A stretch of DNA of 52,858 nt from Verrucomicrobiales bacterium. GTDB lineage: Bacteria; Verrucomicrobiota; Verrucomicrobiia; Verrucomicrobiales; DEV007. Position 1 is the stretch's first letter. Every line of letters starts with the position of its first letter. The position numbers and the translations under genes are program-made. The notes beneath the pieces are model-generated. The model saw only the letters and a list, made by a program, of their open reading frames with translations. It made no database searches and had not been told where the DNA came from. Below are positions 1 through 8,735 of this stretch, piece by piece. The DNA lies in contig JAEUHH010000114.1 in NCBI GenBank assembly GCA_016795505.1, positions 1 to 52,858 of the forward strand, given 5' to 3'.

Positions 1-126
1 CTGGCATCCCTCCGGGATGCTCGACATGCGGGTGGATGGACCGGTGGTATCGCTGCGCTCAACCACCGGCTAATGGCTGTGATGCCTCCGGCATCCAATC
101 GGCAGGGCAATCGACCCGACTCCCTT
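1..126. repeat. Terminal copy of a dispersed palindromic element
   Basis: Bases 1-120 are identical to 52733-52852. After one mismatch the next five bases also match. The element contains the self-complementary core GCATCCCTCCGGGATGC-like and a second palindrome around ACCGGTGGT/ACCACCGGC. Only one arm of the long inverted structure seen at the other end is present here, so the window starts inside the element. It lies just past the stop of the epimerase gene (145). Confidence 0.9.
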
Positions 127-144
127 AATCCCGTGCCATTCGGA

Positions 145-996
145 TCAGGCCGCGTTCCAGCAATCGACGATGTGCTGGTAACCGAACTGATAGACTTCCT
201 CCACGTTCGGGAAGAAATCGCGCCACACCCGCGTGGCGGCGGCCAGTTCCGGCAGGCCGCGGCCGAAGGCCTCGATCACCATCCAGTTGTCATAGCCGTT
301 CTTTTTCAGGATCGCGATGGTCTCGCGGATCGGCGTGTGATCCTTGCCGGGCGTGCCGCGGTCGTTGGCCGAGATGTGGACATGCTGGATCACGTCGAGA
401 TTGGGCTCGATCACCTCCAGCGGGTGCTTTTCCTCGATGTTCGCGTGGAAGGTGTCGTACATGGTCGCGAAGTTCGGGTGGTTGACCAGCTTCACGTAGG
501 CCTTGGCCTGCTCCATGGTGTTGAGGAAATGGCACTCGAAGCGGTTCAGCGCCTCGATCGTCAGCCGGATGCCGGCCTGCTGCGCGACCTCGGCCAGTTC
601 GCGATGGCATTCCGCCGCATGGGCGCGCTCCGTATCGGTCGGACCGGCACCGGTGAAATTGCCCAGCTCTTGGTAGTAGGGGCCGCAGATGTTGTTGATG
701 CCGGCCTGATGACCGCACTCGATGACCCGCTTCAGGTGGTCCACGCCGGCCTGACGATCGGCGGCATTCGGGCTGATCAGGCTGCGCGCCTGATCCGGGC
801 ACACCGTGACCGCGCAGGAAGCCAGACCGTTGTCCTTCAGCGCCTGACCGATCTTCGCGTAGTGACCGGGATCGCTGGGGTCGAAAATCGGGATCTCCAC
901 GCCGTCGTAGCCGGTGGCCTTGAGCTTTTCAAGCACGGGGAAATTCTCTTCGGTCACGTGACCGGTCCACAGGAGGAGATTGAAGCCGATTTTCAT
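145..996 (-). CDS. Sugar phosphate isomerase/epimerase (D-tagatose/psicose 3-epimerase-like, AP_endonuc_2 TIM barrel)
   Basis: This 283-aa protein fits a full-length xylose-isomerase-like TIM barrel of the ketose 3-epimerase/hydroxypyruvate isomerase group. The four metal/catalytic positions of the ketose 3-epimerases appear in order: E148 (in TIEALNRFE), D181 (in MYDTFH), H207 (in HVHISAND) and E242 (in VIEAFGRG). An Arg at 213 fits the substrate-binding position. In that family a divalent metal is bound and a keto-sugar is epimerised at C3; the actual sugar cannot be told from sequence. No signal peptide is seen, so it should be cytosolic. It follows the SDR gene on the same strand after 78 bp, and the two may form a small sugar or cyclitol catabolic operon. 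The start is the ATG at 996, directly followed by the first barrel strand. Confidence 0.8.
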   Translation of the reverse strand: MKIGFNLLLWTGHVTEENFPVLEKLKATGYDGVEIPIFDPSDPGHYAKIGQALKDNGLASCAVTVCPDQARSLISPNAADRQAGVDHLKRVIECGHQAGINNICGPYYQELGNFTGAGPTDTERAHAAECHRELAEVAQQAGIRLTIEALNRFECHFLNTMEQAKAYVKLVNHPNFATMYDTFHANIEEKHPLEVIEPNLDVIQHVHISANDRGTPGKDHTPIRETIAILKKNGYDNWMVIEAFGRGLPELAAATRVWRDFFPNVEEVYQFGYQHIVDCWNAA

Positions 997-1074
997 GGGA
1001 TTTTTTCTAGGGGACTGGATTTAACCCGCGCCAGGGGATTCCGCAAGCTCCAGCGACGACAATCCGCGGACGCA

Positions 1075-1770
1075 TCAGGGCGCCGTCAGCGCCTGGCCAT
1101 TGTCGCGCGGCCCTAGCTTTTCCAGGAACGGCACCGCCCGGCGAGCCCACTCCGTCGCATCCGGGTAGGCGCTGGCGCTCGAGCCGAAACAGCTCCGCAA
1201 CATGTCGGTGTCGATGATGCCCGGATTCAGCGCCACCGCGGCCAGTCCGCGCGGCAGCTCCTGGGCCAGCGCGGCGGTCAGGCCCTCGATGCCCCATTTG
1301 GTCGCACAATAGGGCGCCACCTCGGGCGAGGTCGAGCGGCCCCAGCCGGAGGAAAAATTCACCACCACCCCCGAGCCCCGGGCGATCATCGCGGGTAGGA
1401 AATGCCGCACCGCATTGGCCACGCCCTTCAGGTTCACATCGATGACGGCATCGAATTCGGCGGCGTCGATCTCCCACAGCGGAGCGTTGCCATTGACGAG
1501 GGCGGCGTTGTTCAGCAGCAGATCGGGAGCGCCGAGGTGATCGATCGCCTCCCGCGCAAAGGCCGCCACCGCGGCATCGTCCGTCACATCGACGGCGCGG
1601 AACAGATGCCCCTCGCCCAGCGAGCCAGCCAGTTCCGCCACCGCCCCGGCATTCCGTGCACAGCCGGCCACCCGCCAGCCGCGGGCCGCGAATCCCGTCG
1701 CCATCGCTCGTCCCAGCCCACGCGAGCAGCCCGTGATCACCGCCACTTTGGTCATTTCCGTCGTTTTCAT
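1075..1770 (-). CDS. SDR-family NAD(P)-dependent oxidoreductase
   Basis: A classical short-chain dehydrogenase of 231 aa, the usual family length. The dinucleotide-binding motif TGCSRGLG begins near residue 13, NNAA is at 87-90, and the catalytic serine lies in the NFSSGWG segment (140-141). The YCATK motif supplies Y154 and K158, and NPG at 182-184 matches the usual cofactor-side motif. It should reduce or oxidise a hydroxyl/keto group with NAD(P); the substrate is not predictable. The ATG at 1770 is the longest plausible start; an ATG at residue 6 (1755) is preceded by GGAA and may be the real one. It lies upstream of the epimerase gene on the same strand and diverges from the gene at 1909. 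Confidence 0.85.
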   Translation of the reverse strand: MKTTEMTKVAVITGCSRGLGRAMATGFAARGWRVAGCARNAGAVAELAGSLGEGHLFRAVDVTDDAAVAAFAREAIDHLGAPDLLLNNAALVNGNAPLWEIDAAEFDAVIDVNLKGVANAVRHFLPAMIARGSGVVVNFSSGWGRSTSPEVAPYCATKWGIEGLTAALAQELPRGLAAVALNPGIIDTDMLRSCFGSSASAYPDATEWARRAVPFLEKLGPRDNGQALTAP

Positions 1771-1908
1771 CTTGATCGTGAATCCCGGCCCCCCATCGGT
1801 TCGTAAACTCCACCAACCATGCGTGCAGGGTCCCGGGAAAAAATCCGGTGATTCTTGTAAGCCCGACCCACCAACCCTGTCAAAAGAAGCCGTCCACCTC
1901 CCACCATC

Positions 1909-3096
1909 ATGTCCGCCGCTTTACTCGCCCCCGAAATCGTTCTAAATCCGGAAATGCGCGAATTTCCGGAATTCAGTCTCACCCGCCTGCTCGGCACCGT
2001 CTTCGAACCGACCGAAGGCTGCCGCGTCTGTCTGCTCATCGATCTCGAGGACATGAGCCTGATGAAGGGCTACGGCTTCCTCCAGGCGGAAGGGCACGCG
2101 ATTCAAAAGAAAGCCTACGAGGAATTCTACCTCGGCCTCAAGGACGGCGGCCTGGAGACCCTCGGCATGACCGGCGGCGAGATGTATGCCTACCCGATGA
2201 CCCATGGCTCGAATCTCGACCTGCGCGACGAGTGCTACGATGCCGATGGCCGCCAGCTCAGCCTCGACCGGGACATCTATCCGCACTACGACATCATCCT
2301 CTGCCTCTCCACCTACTCCGCCACCGCGCCACTGACCGCCAAGTGCAAGGAGTACGGATTCCGCGGAGCCACCCTGCATGGAGTCAATGACATCATCCTT
2401 TCCTCCGGCCTCGCCGTGGACTACCACGAAGTCAGCGCCGACGCCGAAAAGCTGCGCCGGGCCATGACTGGCGCCGACTCCATCGAGATCGATTTTGCGC
2501 TGGAGGACGGCCGCGTCCTGACCGCCTGGCTGGGACTCGACGGGCAGGAGGCGCAGAAATCCCACGGCCTTTGTCAGGGCCGCACCCCCGACGTGGCCAA
2601 TCTGCCCGCCGGCGAAGTCTATTTCGTCCCCGTCGATGCCCGCGGCCAGTTTCCCATGAAGTATGCCGACGGCACCCTCGGCGTGCTCGACGTGGTGGAC
2701 CGCTGCATCGTCCGCTCCACCCTGATCGAGGGCAATCAGGCCACCATCGATGCCCACAATGCCCGCCTCGCCGACGATCCCATGACCGGCACCCTCGGCG
2801 AGCTCGGATTCGGCACTCAGGTGCTGCCCGTCTCCGGCGCCGACATTCAGGATGAAAAGGTGCTCGGCACCTGCCACCTCGCCACCGGCCGCGACGACCA
2901 TCTCGGCGGCGACATCGTGCCCGACATGTTCAAAAAACATGAGAATTCCACCCACGACGACATCCTCTTCGCCCCACACAAGACGCCGAACTTCGACATC
3001 GCCCAGGTGCGCATGAACCGCGACGGCCGTCAGGAGATCCTCATCGAACACTTCCGCCCCAGCGACTACCTGCTCGCCGCCCTGCGGGGAGAGTGA
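1909..3096 (+). CDS. M29-like aminopeptidase (aminopeptidase T family), putative
   Basis: This 395-aa cytosolic protein carries the spaced metal-ligand pattern of M29 aminopeptidases in its C-terminal half. E236 lies in PAGEVYFVP, E298 in GELGFGTQ, H323 in TCHLATG, and a His-Asp-Asp follows at 349-351 (THDD). In the family these glutamates, histidines and aspartate bind two divalent metals for removal of N-terminal residues. The N-terminal half is less typical, so it may be a diverged relative. It is the first gene of a plus-strand run and ends 22 bp before a mercaptohistidine methyltransferase-like gene. That spacing suggests co-transcription and perhaps a role in releasing a small thiol-containing or peptide-like metabolite, which is inference. 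Confidence 0.6.
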   Translation: MSAALLAPEIVLNPEMREFPEFSLTRLLGTVFEPTEGCRVCLLIDLEDMSLMKGYGFLQAEGHAIQKKAYEEFYLGLKDGGLETLGMTGGEMYAYPMTHGSNLDLRDECYDADGRQLSLDRDIYPHYDIILCLSTYSATAPLTAKCKEYGFRGATLHGVNDIILSSGLAVDYHEVSADAEKLRRAMTGADSIEIDFALEDGRVLTAWLGLDGQEAQKSHGLCQGRTPDVANLPAGEVYFVPVDARGQFPMKYADGTLGVLDVVDRCIVRSTLIEGNQATIDAHNARLADDPMTGTLGELGFGTQVLPVSGADIQDEKVLGTCHLATGRDDHLGGDIVPDMFKKHENSTHDDILFAPHKTPNFDIAQVRMNRDGRQEILIEHFRPSDYLLAALRGE

Positions 3097-3118
3097 TCGC
3101 CCACCACCCCGGCCCGCC

Positions 3119-3868
3119 ATGAATCCCTACGAGCAGGCCCGGGTGCTGCACACCTATCTGCTGTTCCACTACGCGCCCCGCGAGCACATCGTCGCGGGCT
3201 CGCCGTTGGAAGCCGTGGCCGGCTCCCTCGACGATGCTTTCTTCCAGTTTCCCACCGCCACGGTGACGGAAATGTTCGACCTCGGCCGGGCGCCCTATGA
3301 TCGGGCGCTCGACCTCGGCTGCGCGGTGGGACGCTCCACCTTCGAACTGTCGAAATACGCCCGCGAAGTCATCGGCATCGACTATTCCCGCACCTTCATC
3401 GACGCCGCCGACGCCCTGCGCTGCGGACGCACGCTCGCCTATCACCGCTACACCGAGTCGCACCTCGCCGAGACGCTCATGACGCGGGTGCCGGACGACG
3501 CTCAGCCCGTCGCGACGCAGTTCGAAGTGGGCGATGCCATGGACCTGCGTGACGACCTCGGCCATTTCGACCTCGTCCACGCCGCGAACCTGCTCTGCCG
3601 CCTCTCCGAGCCTGCGCGCCTGCTGGAGCGACTGCCCGATCTGGTCAAGCCGGGCGGACAGCTCGTCCTCGCCACGCCCACCACCTGGCTGGAGGACTAC
3701 ACCCCGCGCGAGGCCCAGCCTCCAGGGCCGACGCTCGACTACCTGCGAGCCGGGCTGGAGTCCGACTTCGAACTGATCCGGGTGACCGACCTGCCCTTCC
3801 TGATCCGCGAGCACGCGCGAAAATTTCAGCTCAGCACCTCCCAGACCAGCCTCTGGCGGCGGCGGTGA
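3119..3868 (+). CDS. Stand-alone OvoA C-terminal-like methyltransferase (putative 4-mercaptohistidine N1-methyltransferase)
   Basis: This 249-aa protein is a class I SAM methyltransferase with motif I ALDLGCAVGRS at 63-73 and an acidic GIDYS motif further on. It has the signature blocks of the C-terminal domain of the ovothiol enzyme OvoA: an N-terminal LHTYLLFHY segment, an AANLLCRL block after the FDLVH strand, TPTTWLEDYTP, and the end block LPFLIREHARKFQ. In OvoA this domain methylates 5-thiohistidine to ovothiol A. Here the N-terminal iron-dependent sulfoxide synthase part is absent and no such gene lies in the window. Either the synthase is elsewhere or the substrate differs. It starts 22 bp after the M29-like gene. 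Confidence 0.75.
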   Translation: MNPYEQARVLHTYLLFHYAPREHIVAGSPLEAVAGSLDDAFFQFPTATVTEMFDLGRAPYDRALDLGCAVGRSTFELSKYAREVIGIDYSRTFIDAADALRCGRTLAYHRYTESHLAETLMTRVPDDAQPVATQFEVGDAMDLRDDLGHFDLVHAANLLCRLSEPARLLERLPDLVKPGGQLVLATPTTWLEDYTPREAQPPGPTLDYLRAGLESDFELIRVTDLPFLIREHARKFQLSTSQTSLWRRR

Positions 3869-3882
3869 CGAGGCGGATTTCC

Positions 3883-3923
3883 GATGCAACAGGGTATCAT
3901 CGCCGATCCAACCCTGTTTGATC
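3883..3923. repeat. Two units of the 22-bp palindromic family
   Basis: Two 19-bp hairpins, GATGCAACAGGGTATCATC (3883-3901) and GATCCAACCCTGTTTGATC (3905-3923), are separated by GCC, giving a 22-bp period. They lie between two methyltransferase genes. The second could fold into an 8-bp stem with a CCT loop and one mismatch. Confidence 0.9.
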
Positions 3924-3983
3924 GGAGCGCCTCCGGCGTTTACCATCGGGACCGACCTTTCCGTTTCCACCCGCTTTCGCCCC

Positions 3984-4685
3984 ATGTCCGAACCCGGAAA
4001 AACGCCCCCCGCCCCCCCGCCCGGCAAAGCCGAAGCCGATCTGGCGCGGCTGAAAAAAATGCTGCGCCGCGTGCTCGGCAACGACGAGGCCGCCATCCGC
4101 CGCGTCTTCGAGGCCGGCGGCGCCGAGGCCCTGCGCATCCTCGACATCGCCTGCGGTGACTGCCGCGAGGCTGATGCCCTCGGCGACGCCCTCACCGAGA
4201 TGCGGACCGAAAAAACCGGCCCCGAGGCCCGGCCGCTCGACATCCAGCTCACCGGCATCGACGTGCGGCTCCGCGAGATCGCCGAGGCCAACCGCCGCTT
4301 CGGCGGCAAGCGGATCGACCCGAAGACCGGCGCCCGGCGCGAGGCCCGCTTCCTCGCCGGCGACGCGTCGCAGTTGGAAAAGCACGGCCAACTCGGCGAC
4401 GGCGCCGGCTTCGACCTCGTCTTCCTGCGTCACCAGAACTACTGGAATGGCGAGCGCACCTGGGACGAGATCTTCGACCACGCCCTCGGCCAGCTCGACG
4501 CCGACGGGCGGCTCGTCATCACCAGCTATTTCGATCAGGAGCACCAGCTCGCCCTCGATGCCATCCAGCGCCTCGGCGGCGAGCTGATCGCGACCGAGCG
4601 GAACGAGGAAAGCCGCGCCCTCGACGAGGCCCCCGGCAAGTCGATCGACCGGCACGTGGCGGTGTTCCGGCGGCGGGAGGAGTGA
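3984..4685 (+). CDS. Class I SAM-dependent methyltransferase
   Basis: This 233-aa protein has SAM motif I as ILDIACGDC (52-60). An acidic GID follows the second strand, and a GDASQLEKHG segment and an FDLVFLRHQNYW segment match motifs II and III. A Pro/Lys-rich N-terminal stretch precedes the fold. The methyl acceptor is not recognisable. The ATG at 3984 was chosen because the frame upstream runs through the palindromic repeat and has only a TTG there. It is separated from the OvoA-like methyltransferase gene by 115 bp containing two repeat units, and it is on the same strand. The two may act in one pathway, but the repeat could separate the transcripts. Confidence 0.75.
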   Translation: MSEPGKTPPAPPPGKAEADLARLKKMLRRVLGNDEAAIRRVFEAGGAEALRILDIACGDCREADALGDALTEMRTEKTGPEARPLDIQLTGIDVRLREIAEANRRFGGKRIDPKTGARREARFLAGDASQLEKHGQLGDGAGFDLVFLRHQNYWNGERTWDEIFDHALGQLDADGRLVITSYFDQEHQLALDAIQRLGGELIATERNEESRALDEAPGKSIDRHVAVFRRREE

Positions 4686-4768
4686 TTCCGGTGTTTCTTA
4701 CGCCTGTTGCCACCCCTGATCGCGGGAGATTCCCATCGGGACCGTCCTGGGGTATCTTCCGGGCGCTC

Positions 4769-7700
4769 ATGTCTGCCCGTTTCTCCATCGTTCGCCTCGC
4801 CCCGCTGCTCCTGTCGGCGGGACTGTCTCTGGCTTTGCCCGGTTTTTCGCTGGGTCAGGGCGACAAGGTCGAGTTCAACCGGGACATCCGGGCGATCCTG
4901 TCGGACAAATGCTTCCACTGCCACGGGCCGGACGCGAAAAGCCGCAAAGCCGACCTGCGACTCGACAACCGCGCCGGAGCCACGGCCGATCTGGGCGGGC
5001 ACGCCGCCATCGTGCCGGGAAAATCGGCCGACTCGGAGCTGCTGGCCCGCATCCTCGATCCGGATCCGGACTCGGTCATGCCGCCTCCGGCGACGAAAAA
5101 GACGCTGACGGCGCGCGAGGTGGACCTGATCAAGGCGTGGATCGATCAGGGCGCGGAATATCAGGAGCACTGGGCTTTCCTGCCCCTTTCCCAGGCGGAA
5201 CCACCCCAGCCGGCTCCCGGGGGCTCGGCGCATCCGATCGACCGTTTCATCGAAGCCCGCCTGACGGCGGAAGGCCTGAAGCCCTCTCCGGAAGCAGACG
5301 CCGCGACTCTGATTCGCCGGATGTCGCTCGATCTGACGGGACTGCTCCCCACGCCGGAGGCGGTGGCGACCTTTGCCGCCGCCCATACCCGCGATGCCGA
5401 CGGGGCGGTGCGGTCGCTCGCCCGCGAGCTGCTGGCGAGCCCTCACTACGGGGAACGCTGGGGCCGTCACTGGCTGGATCAGGCGCGCTACGCGGACTCG
5501 AACGGCTACACCATCGATGGCGAGCGCACCCAGTGGCCCTACCGGGATTGGGTGATCCGCGCGATCAATGAGGACCTGCCCTTTGACCGGTTCACCATCG
5601 AGCAACTCGCCGGCGACCTGCTGCCGCAGCCAACGAAGGCACAACTGGTGGCGACCGGCTTCCATCGCAACACGCTGATCAACCAGGAAGGCGGCACCGA
5701 TGCCGAACAATTCCGCAACGAGGAAATGGTGGATCGCGTCAACACCACCGGCGCGGTCTGGCTCGGGCTCACCCTGGGCTGCGCCCAGTGCCACACGCAC
5801 AAGTTCGACCCGATCTCGCACCGGGAATACTTTGAGCTGTTCGCCTTTTTCAATCAGGGCTCGGACGTGAACAGCATCGGCGCGACGGTGGAGGTCAGCG
5901 AGGGCGAGATGCTGCAAAGTCAGGCAGATCCGGCCCGACAGAAGGCGCTGGAAGAAGCGCAGAAGACCCTGACCGCGCTGGATCGCTCGAAAGCCAAGCG
6001 CCAGGAAGCCTGGGAAAAGGCCACGCTGGCGAAACGCGGTGGCCCGAGTGGAACGGCCGGCGCCCGTTGGTCGCCCCTCGCGGCGGAGACCTTTTCCGCC
6101 GCCGACGGGGCGGAGCTGAAGCGCTTGGAGGATGGGTCGATCTTGGCCGCGAAAGGCGGGCCGCGCGACATCTACACGGTGCGCTACGCCGCCCCGAAAA
6201 CGCCGGTGGCCGCGGTGCGCCTGCGGGTGCTGACCCACGACTCGCTCCCGGCCAAGGGTCCGGGACTGGCCGGGAACGGCAATTTCATCCTCACGCGTGT
6301 CGACATCCGCCACGGCGGGCGCGCGGTGCCGGTGGCGGGCGTGCAGGCGGATCATGCGCAGCCGGATCACGGACCGGAGAGACTGATCGACGACCTCCCC
6401 GGCACGGGATGGGCCATCAATGTGGGTAACGGCAGCGCTCCGGGAGCGAAGATGAACGCGCCCCACGAGGTGCATTTCACCCTAGCCGAGCCGATCCCGG
6501 CAGACGGGAAACCCATAGAGGTGCTGCTGCACCATGAGCTGTCCGATTACTACAATGTGGGCCGCTTTGCCGTCGATGTCTCCCCCACCGTGCCGGAGAC
6601 GCTGGATGCGGAAAAGCTGTTCACCGTGCTGTCCATCGATGCGGGGAAACGCACCGCCGAGCACAAGAAATACCTCGCCGCCGAATTCGACAAAGCCGAC
6701 ACCGAGCGCCTCGCGGCCCTCGCCGCGGTGGGCGCGGCCAAGCGGGCGCTCGGCTATGGCGAGACGGTGAAAACGATGGTCATGGCCGAGATTGCCCAGC
6801 CGCGGGACACCTACATCCACATCCGCGGCGACTTCCTGCGCCACGACACGGAGACCGGGCCGCTGAAAGCCGGCGTGCCGGCCGTCTTCCCCGAACTGCC
6901 GGGCAATCCGGCCCAGCCGAACCGCCTCGATCTCGCGAAGTGGCTGGTGCGCGCGGATCATCCGCTGACGCCGCGGGTCACGGTGAACCGTGTGTGGATG
7001 CGCTATTTTGGCAAGGGCCTCGTCGAGACCGAAAATGACTTCGGAGTGCAGGGCAGCTATCCCACCCACCCCGAGCTGCTCGACTGGCTGTCCGCTTGGT
7101 TTGTGAAACAGGGCTGGTCGATGAAGGCGCTGCACGAGCTGATCGTCACCTCGCGCACCTACCGTCAATCCTCGGAACATCGCCACGAACTGGCCGAGAG
7201 TGATCCGCTGAACCGTCTGCTGGCGCGCCAGAACCGCCTGCGGGTCGATGCCGAGATCGTGCGCGACGCCGCCCTGTCGGCCAGCGGGCTGCTCACGCCC
7301 AAAATCGGCGGTCCGGGCGTGATGCCGCCGCAGCCGGAGGGCGTCTATGCCTTCACCCAGCGCAAGGTGAACTGGGTGGCGGCGGAAGGTCCGGAGCGTT
7401 ACCGCCGCGCCCTTTACACGCGTTTCTACCGCAGCGCCCCGTATCCGCTGATGACCACCTTCGACTCGCCGGACTTCCAGAGCGTCTGCACGGCGCGCAC
7501 CCGGTCGAACACGCCACTCCAGAGCCTGACGCTGGCCAACGACGCCGCCATGTTCGAGCTGGCTCAGGGCCTGGGCGCCCGGCTGATGCGCGAAGTCTCC
7601 GGCACAGACAGCGCGGCCAACCGCGACCGCATCCGGCACGGCTGGGCCCTCTGTTTTGCCCGCCAGCCCAGCGCCAGCGAGGTGGAGACGCTGGCGGCAT

Positions 7701-7861
7701 TCCAGGAACTCCAGGCCGGCCGCTTCCGCGAGGACGAAGCCGGCGCCCGCACCGTGGCCCCGCGGGAATGGCCCGCCGGCTTCGATGCCGCCACTGCCGC
7801 AAGCTGGACCGCCGTGGCGCGCGCGCTGATGAATACGGATGAATTCATCACACGGGAATAG
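4769..7861 (+). CDS. PSCyt1/DUF1549/DUF1553 surface protein with haem-binding motif
   Basis: This 1030-aa exported protein has a hydrophobic signal segment at about 8-28. A Planctomycete-type cytochrome domain follows with CFHCH at 48-52 (CxxCH haem motif). DUF1549 starts near HPIDRFIEARL (about 155) and includes a second CAQCH at 338-342. A long linker that includes a coiled-coil-like stretch leads to C-terminal DUF1553 from about residue 730, beginning RLDLAKWLV. These proteins are abundant in Planctomycetes and Verrucomicrobia, often beside DUF1501 proteins. Their biochemical role is not settled; a periplasmic redox role in polysaccharide use has been suggested. The start at 4769 places the signal peptide at the N-terminus; the frame is open 29 codons further up but that part looks unrelated. 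The likely DUF1501 partner (16665) is displaced by about 8.8 kb. Confidence 0.9.
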   Translation: MSARFSIVRLAPLLLSAGLSLALPGFSLGQGDKVEFNRDIRAILSDKCFHCHGPDAKSRKADLRLDNRAGATADLGGHAAIVPGKSADSELLARILDPDPDSVMPPPATKKTLTAREVDLIKAWIDQGAEYQEHWAFLPLSQAEPPQPAPGGSAHPIDRFIEARLTAEGLKPSPEADAATLIRRMSLDLTGLLPTPEAVATFAAAHTRDADGAVRSLARELLASPHYGERWGRHWLDQARYADSNGYTIDGERTQWPYRDWVIRAINEDLPFDRFTIEQLAGDLLPQPTKAQLVATGFHRNTLINQEGGTDAEQFRNEEMVDRVNTTGAVWLGLTLGCAQCHTHKFDPISHREYFELFAFFNQGSDVNSIGATVEVSEGEMLQSQADPARQKALEEAQKTLTALDRSKAKRQEAWEKATLAKRGGPSGTAGARWSPLAAETFSAADGAELKRLEDGSILAAKGGPRDIYTVRYAAPKTPVAAVRLRVLTHDSLPAKGPGLAGNGNFILTRVDIRHGGRAVPVAGVQADHAQPDHGPERLIDDLPGTGWAINVGNGSAPGAKMNAPHEVHFTLAEPIPADGKPIEVLLHHELSDYYNVGRFAVDVSPTVPETLDAEKLFTVLSIDAGKRTAEHKKYLAAEFDKADTERLAALAAVGAAKRALGYGETVKTMVMAEIAQPRDTYIHIRGDFLRHDTETGPLKAGVPAVFPELPGNPAQPNRLDLAKWLVRADHPLTPRVTVNRVWMRYFGKGLVETENDFGVQGSYPTHPELLDWLSAWFVKQGWSMKALHELIVTSRTYRQSSEHRHELAESDPLNRLLARQNRLRVDAEIVRDAALSASGLLTPKIGGPGVMPPQPEGVYAFTQRKVNWVAAEGPERYRRALYTRFYRSAPYPLMTTFDSPDFQSVCTARTRSNTPLQSLTLANDAAMFELAQGLGARLMREVSGTDSAANRDRIRHGWALCFARQPSASEVETLAAFQELQAGRFREDEAGARTVAPREWPAGFDAATAASWTAVARALMNTDEFITRE

Positions 7862-7971
7862 CGCTTATCGACCTCGCCAAAGCCGGAAACATTACACCGC
7901 CGTAATGGTGCCGTAACGGACCCGTCAGGCGGGCGTGGTTGGATGTGAGTGTAAACAACCTCACATTCCCC

Positions 7972-8712
7972 ATGAAGCACTCCCTGTGGCATCGCTCGCT
8001 CGTCTTCCTCGTCGGCATCGGCCTGTTCGTGAAGACTCCCACCGCCCCATCGGCGGAGCCATCCCCAAAAGCCCGTCCCTCCGAGAAAAGGGCCAAAGGC
8101 GGCCCGCAAGTTCAAAAGCCGAAGATCACGGACACCTCCAAGGCCAACATTTACGCGGACAACTGGTTCGAGCTTTACATCAACGGAAATCTCGTGGCGG
8201 TCGATTCGATCTCCTTCATCCCGCACAATGTCGTCTCGGTCGAGATCCTGCCCGAGTATCCCATGACCATCGCCGTCATGGCCAAGGACAACGCCGACGC
8301 CAACACGGGTCTCGAATACGACAACTCCCAGATCGGCGACGGCGGCTTCATCCTGAAATTCAGCGATGGCACCGTGACCAATGCCTCATGGAAGGCGAAG
8401 AGCTTTTTCCAGGGCCCGATCGACGGCGACCTGAAAAATCCGAAGACGCGCCATGAGGCGATCCCAGTCAACTGGTTTGCGGTCGACTTCGATGACAGCA
8501 CCTGGGAAAACGCGACCGAACACAGCGAGGAGGCCGTGGGCCCGAAGGAGCCGTTTTATCAGCACGATTTCGCCGGCGCGAAGTGGATCTGGACCAAGGA
8601 TCTCGCCCTCGACAACACCGTGATCTTCCGAACCAAAGTCGCCAGCCCCCCCAACGGGGCTCCACTCCCGCCGAAATGGCCGCGCGGGCACATCGACGAG
8701 TCGAATCGCTGA
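7972..8712 (+). CDS. Secreted protein of unknown function (predicted beta-sandwich)
   Basis: A 246-aa protein with a signal peptide (MKHSLWHRS then a hydrophobic segment), a Lys/Pro-rich spacer, and a domain with alternating beta-type segments. That domain contains NWFELYINGN near residue 60, PHNVVSVEI, an Asp/Asn-rich DNADANTG stretch, and a C-terminal WIWTKD block. The pattern resembles carbohydrate-binding or galactose-binding-like beta-sandwiches, where NWFELYING is a typical strand, but no family is certain. It lies 110 bp after the DUF1553 gene and ends 23 bp before the YHYH/PEBP gene, so it is probably co-expressed with the latter. Confidence 0.7.
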   Translation: MKHSLWHRSLVFLVGIGLFVKTPTAPSAEPSPKARPSEKRAKGGPQVQKPKITDTSKANIYADNWFELYINGNLVAVDSISFIPHNVVSVEILPEYPMTIAVMAKDNADANTGLEYDNSQIGDGGFILKFSDGTVTNASWKAKSFFQGPIDGDLKNPKTRHEAIPVNWFAVDFDDSTWENATEHSEEAVGPKEPFYQHDFAGAKWIWTKDLALDNTVIFRTKVASPPNGAPLPPKWPRGHIDESNR

Positions 8713-8735
8713 TTTTCGCCCCAGGACGAAACGCC

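Noticed and set aside
4535-6475. Long open frame on the minus strand opposite the DUF1549/1553 gene
   Set aside because: It is Arg/Gly/Ala-rich without any domain, and it lies opposite a clear gene with haem motifs. High G+C leaves many antisense frames open.
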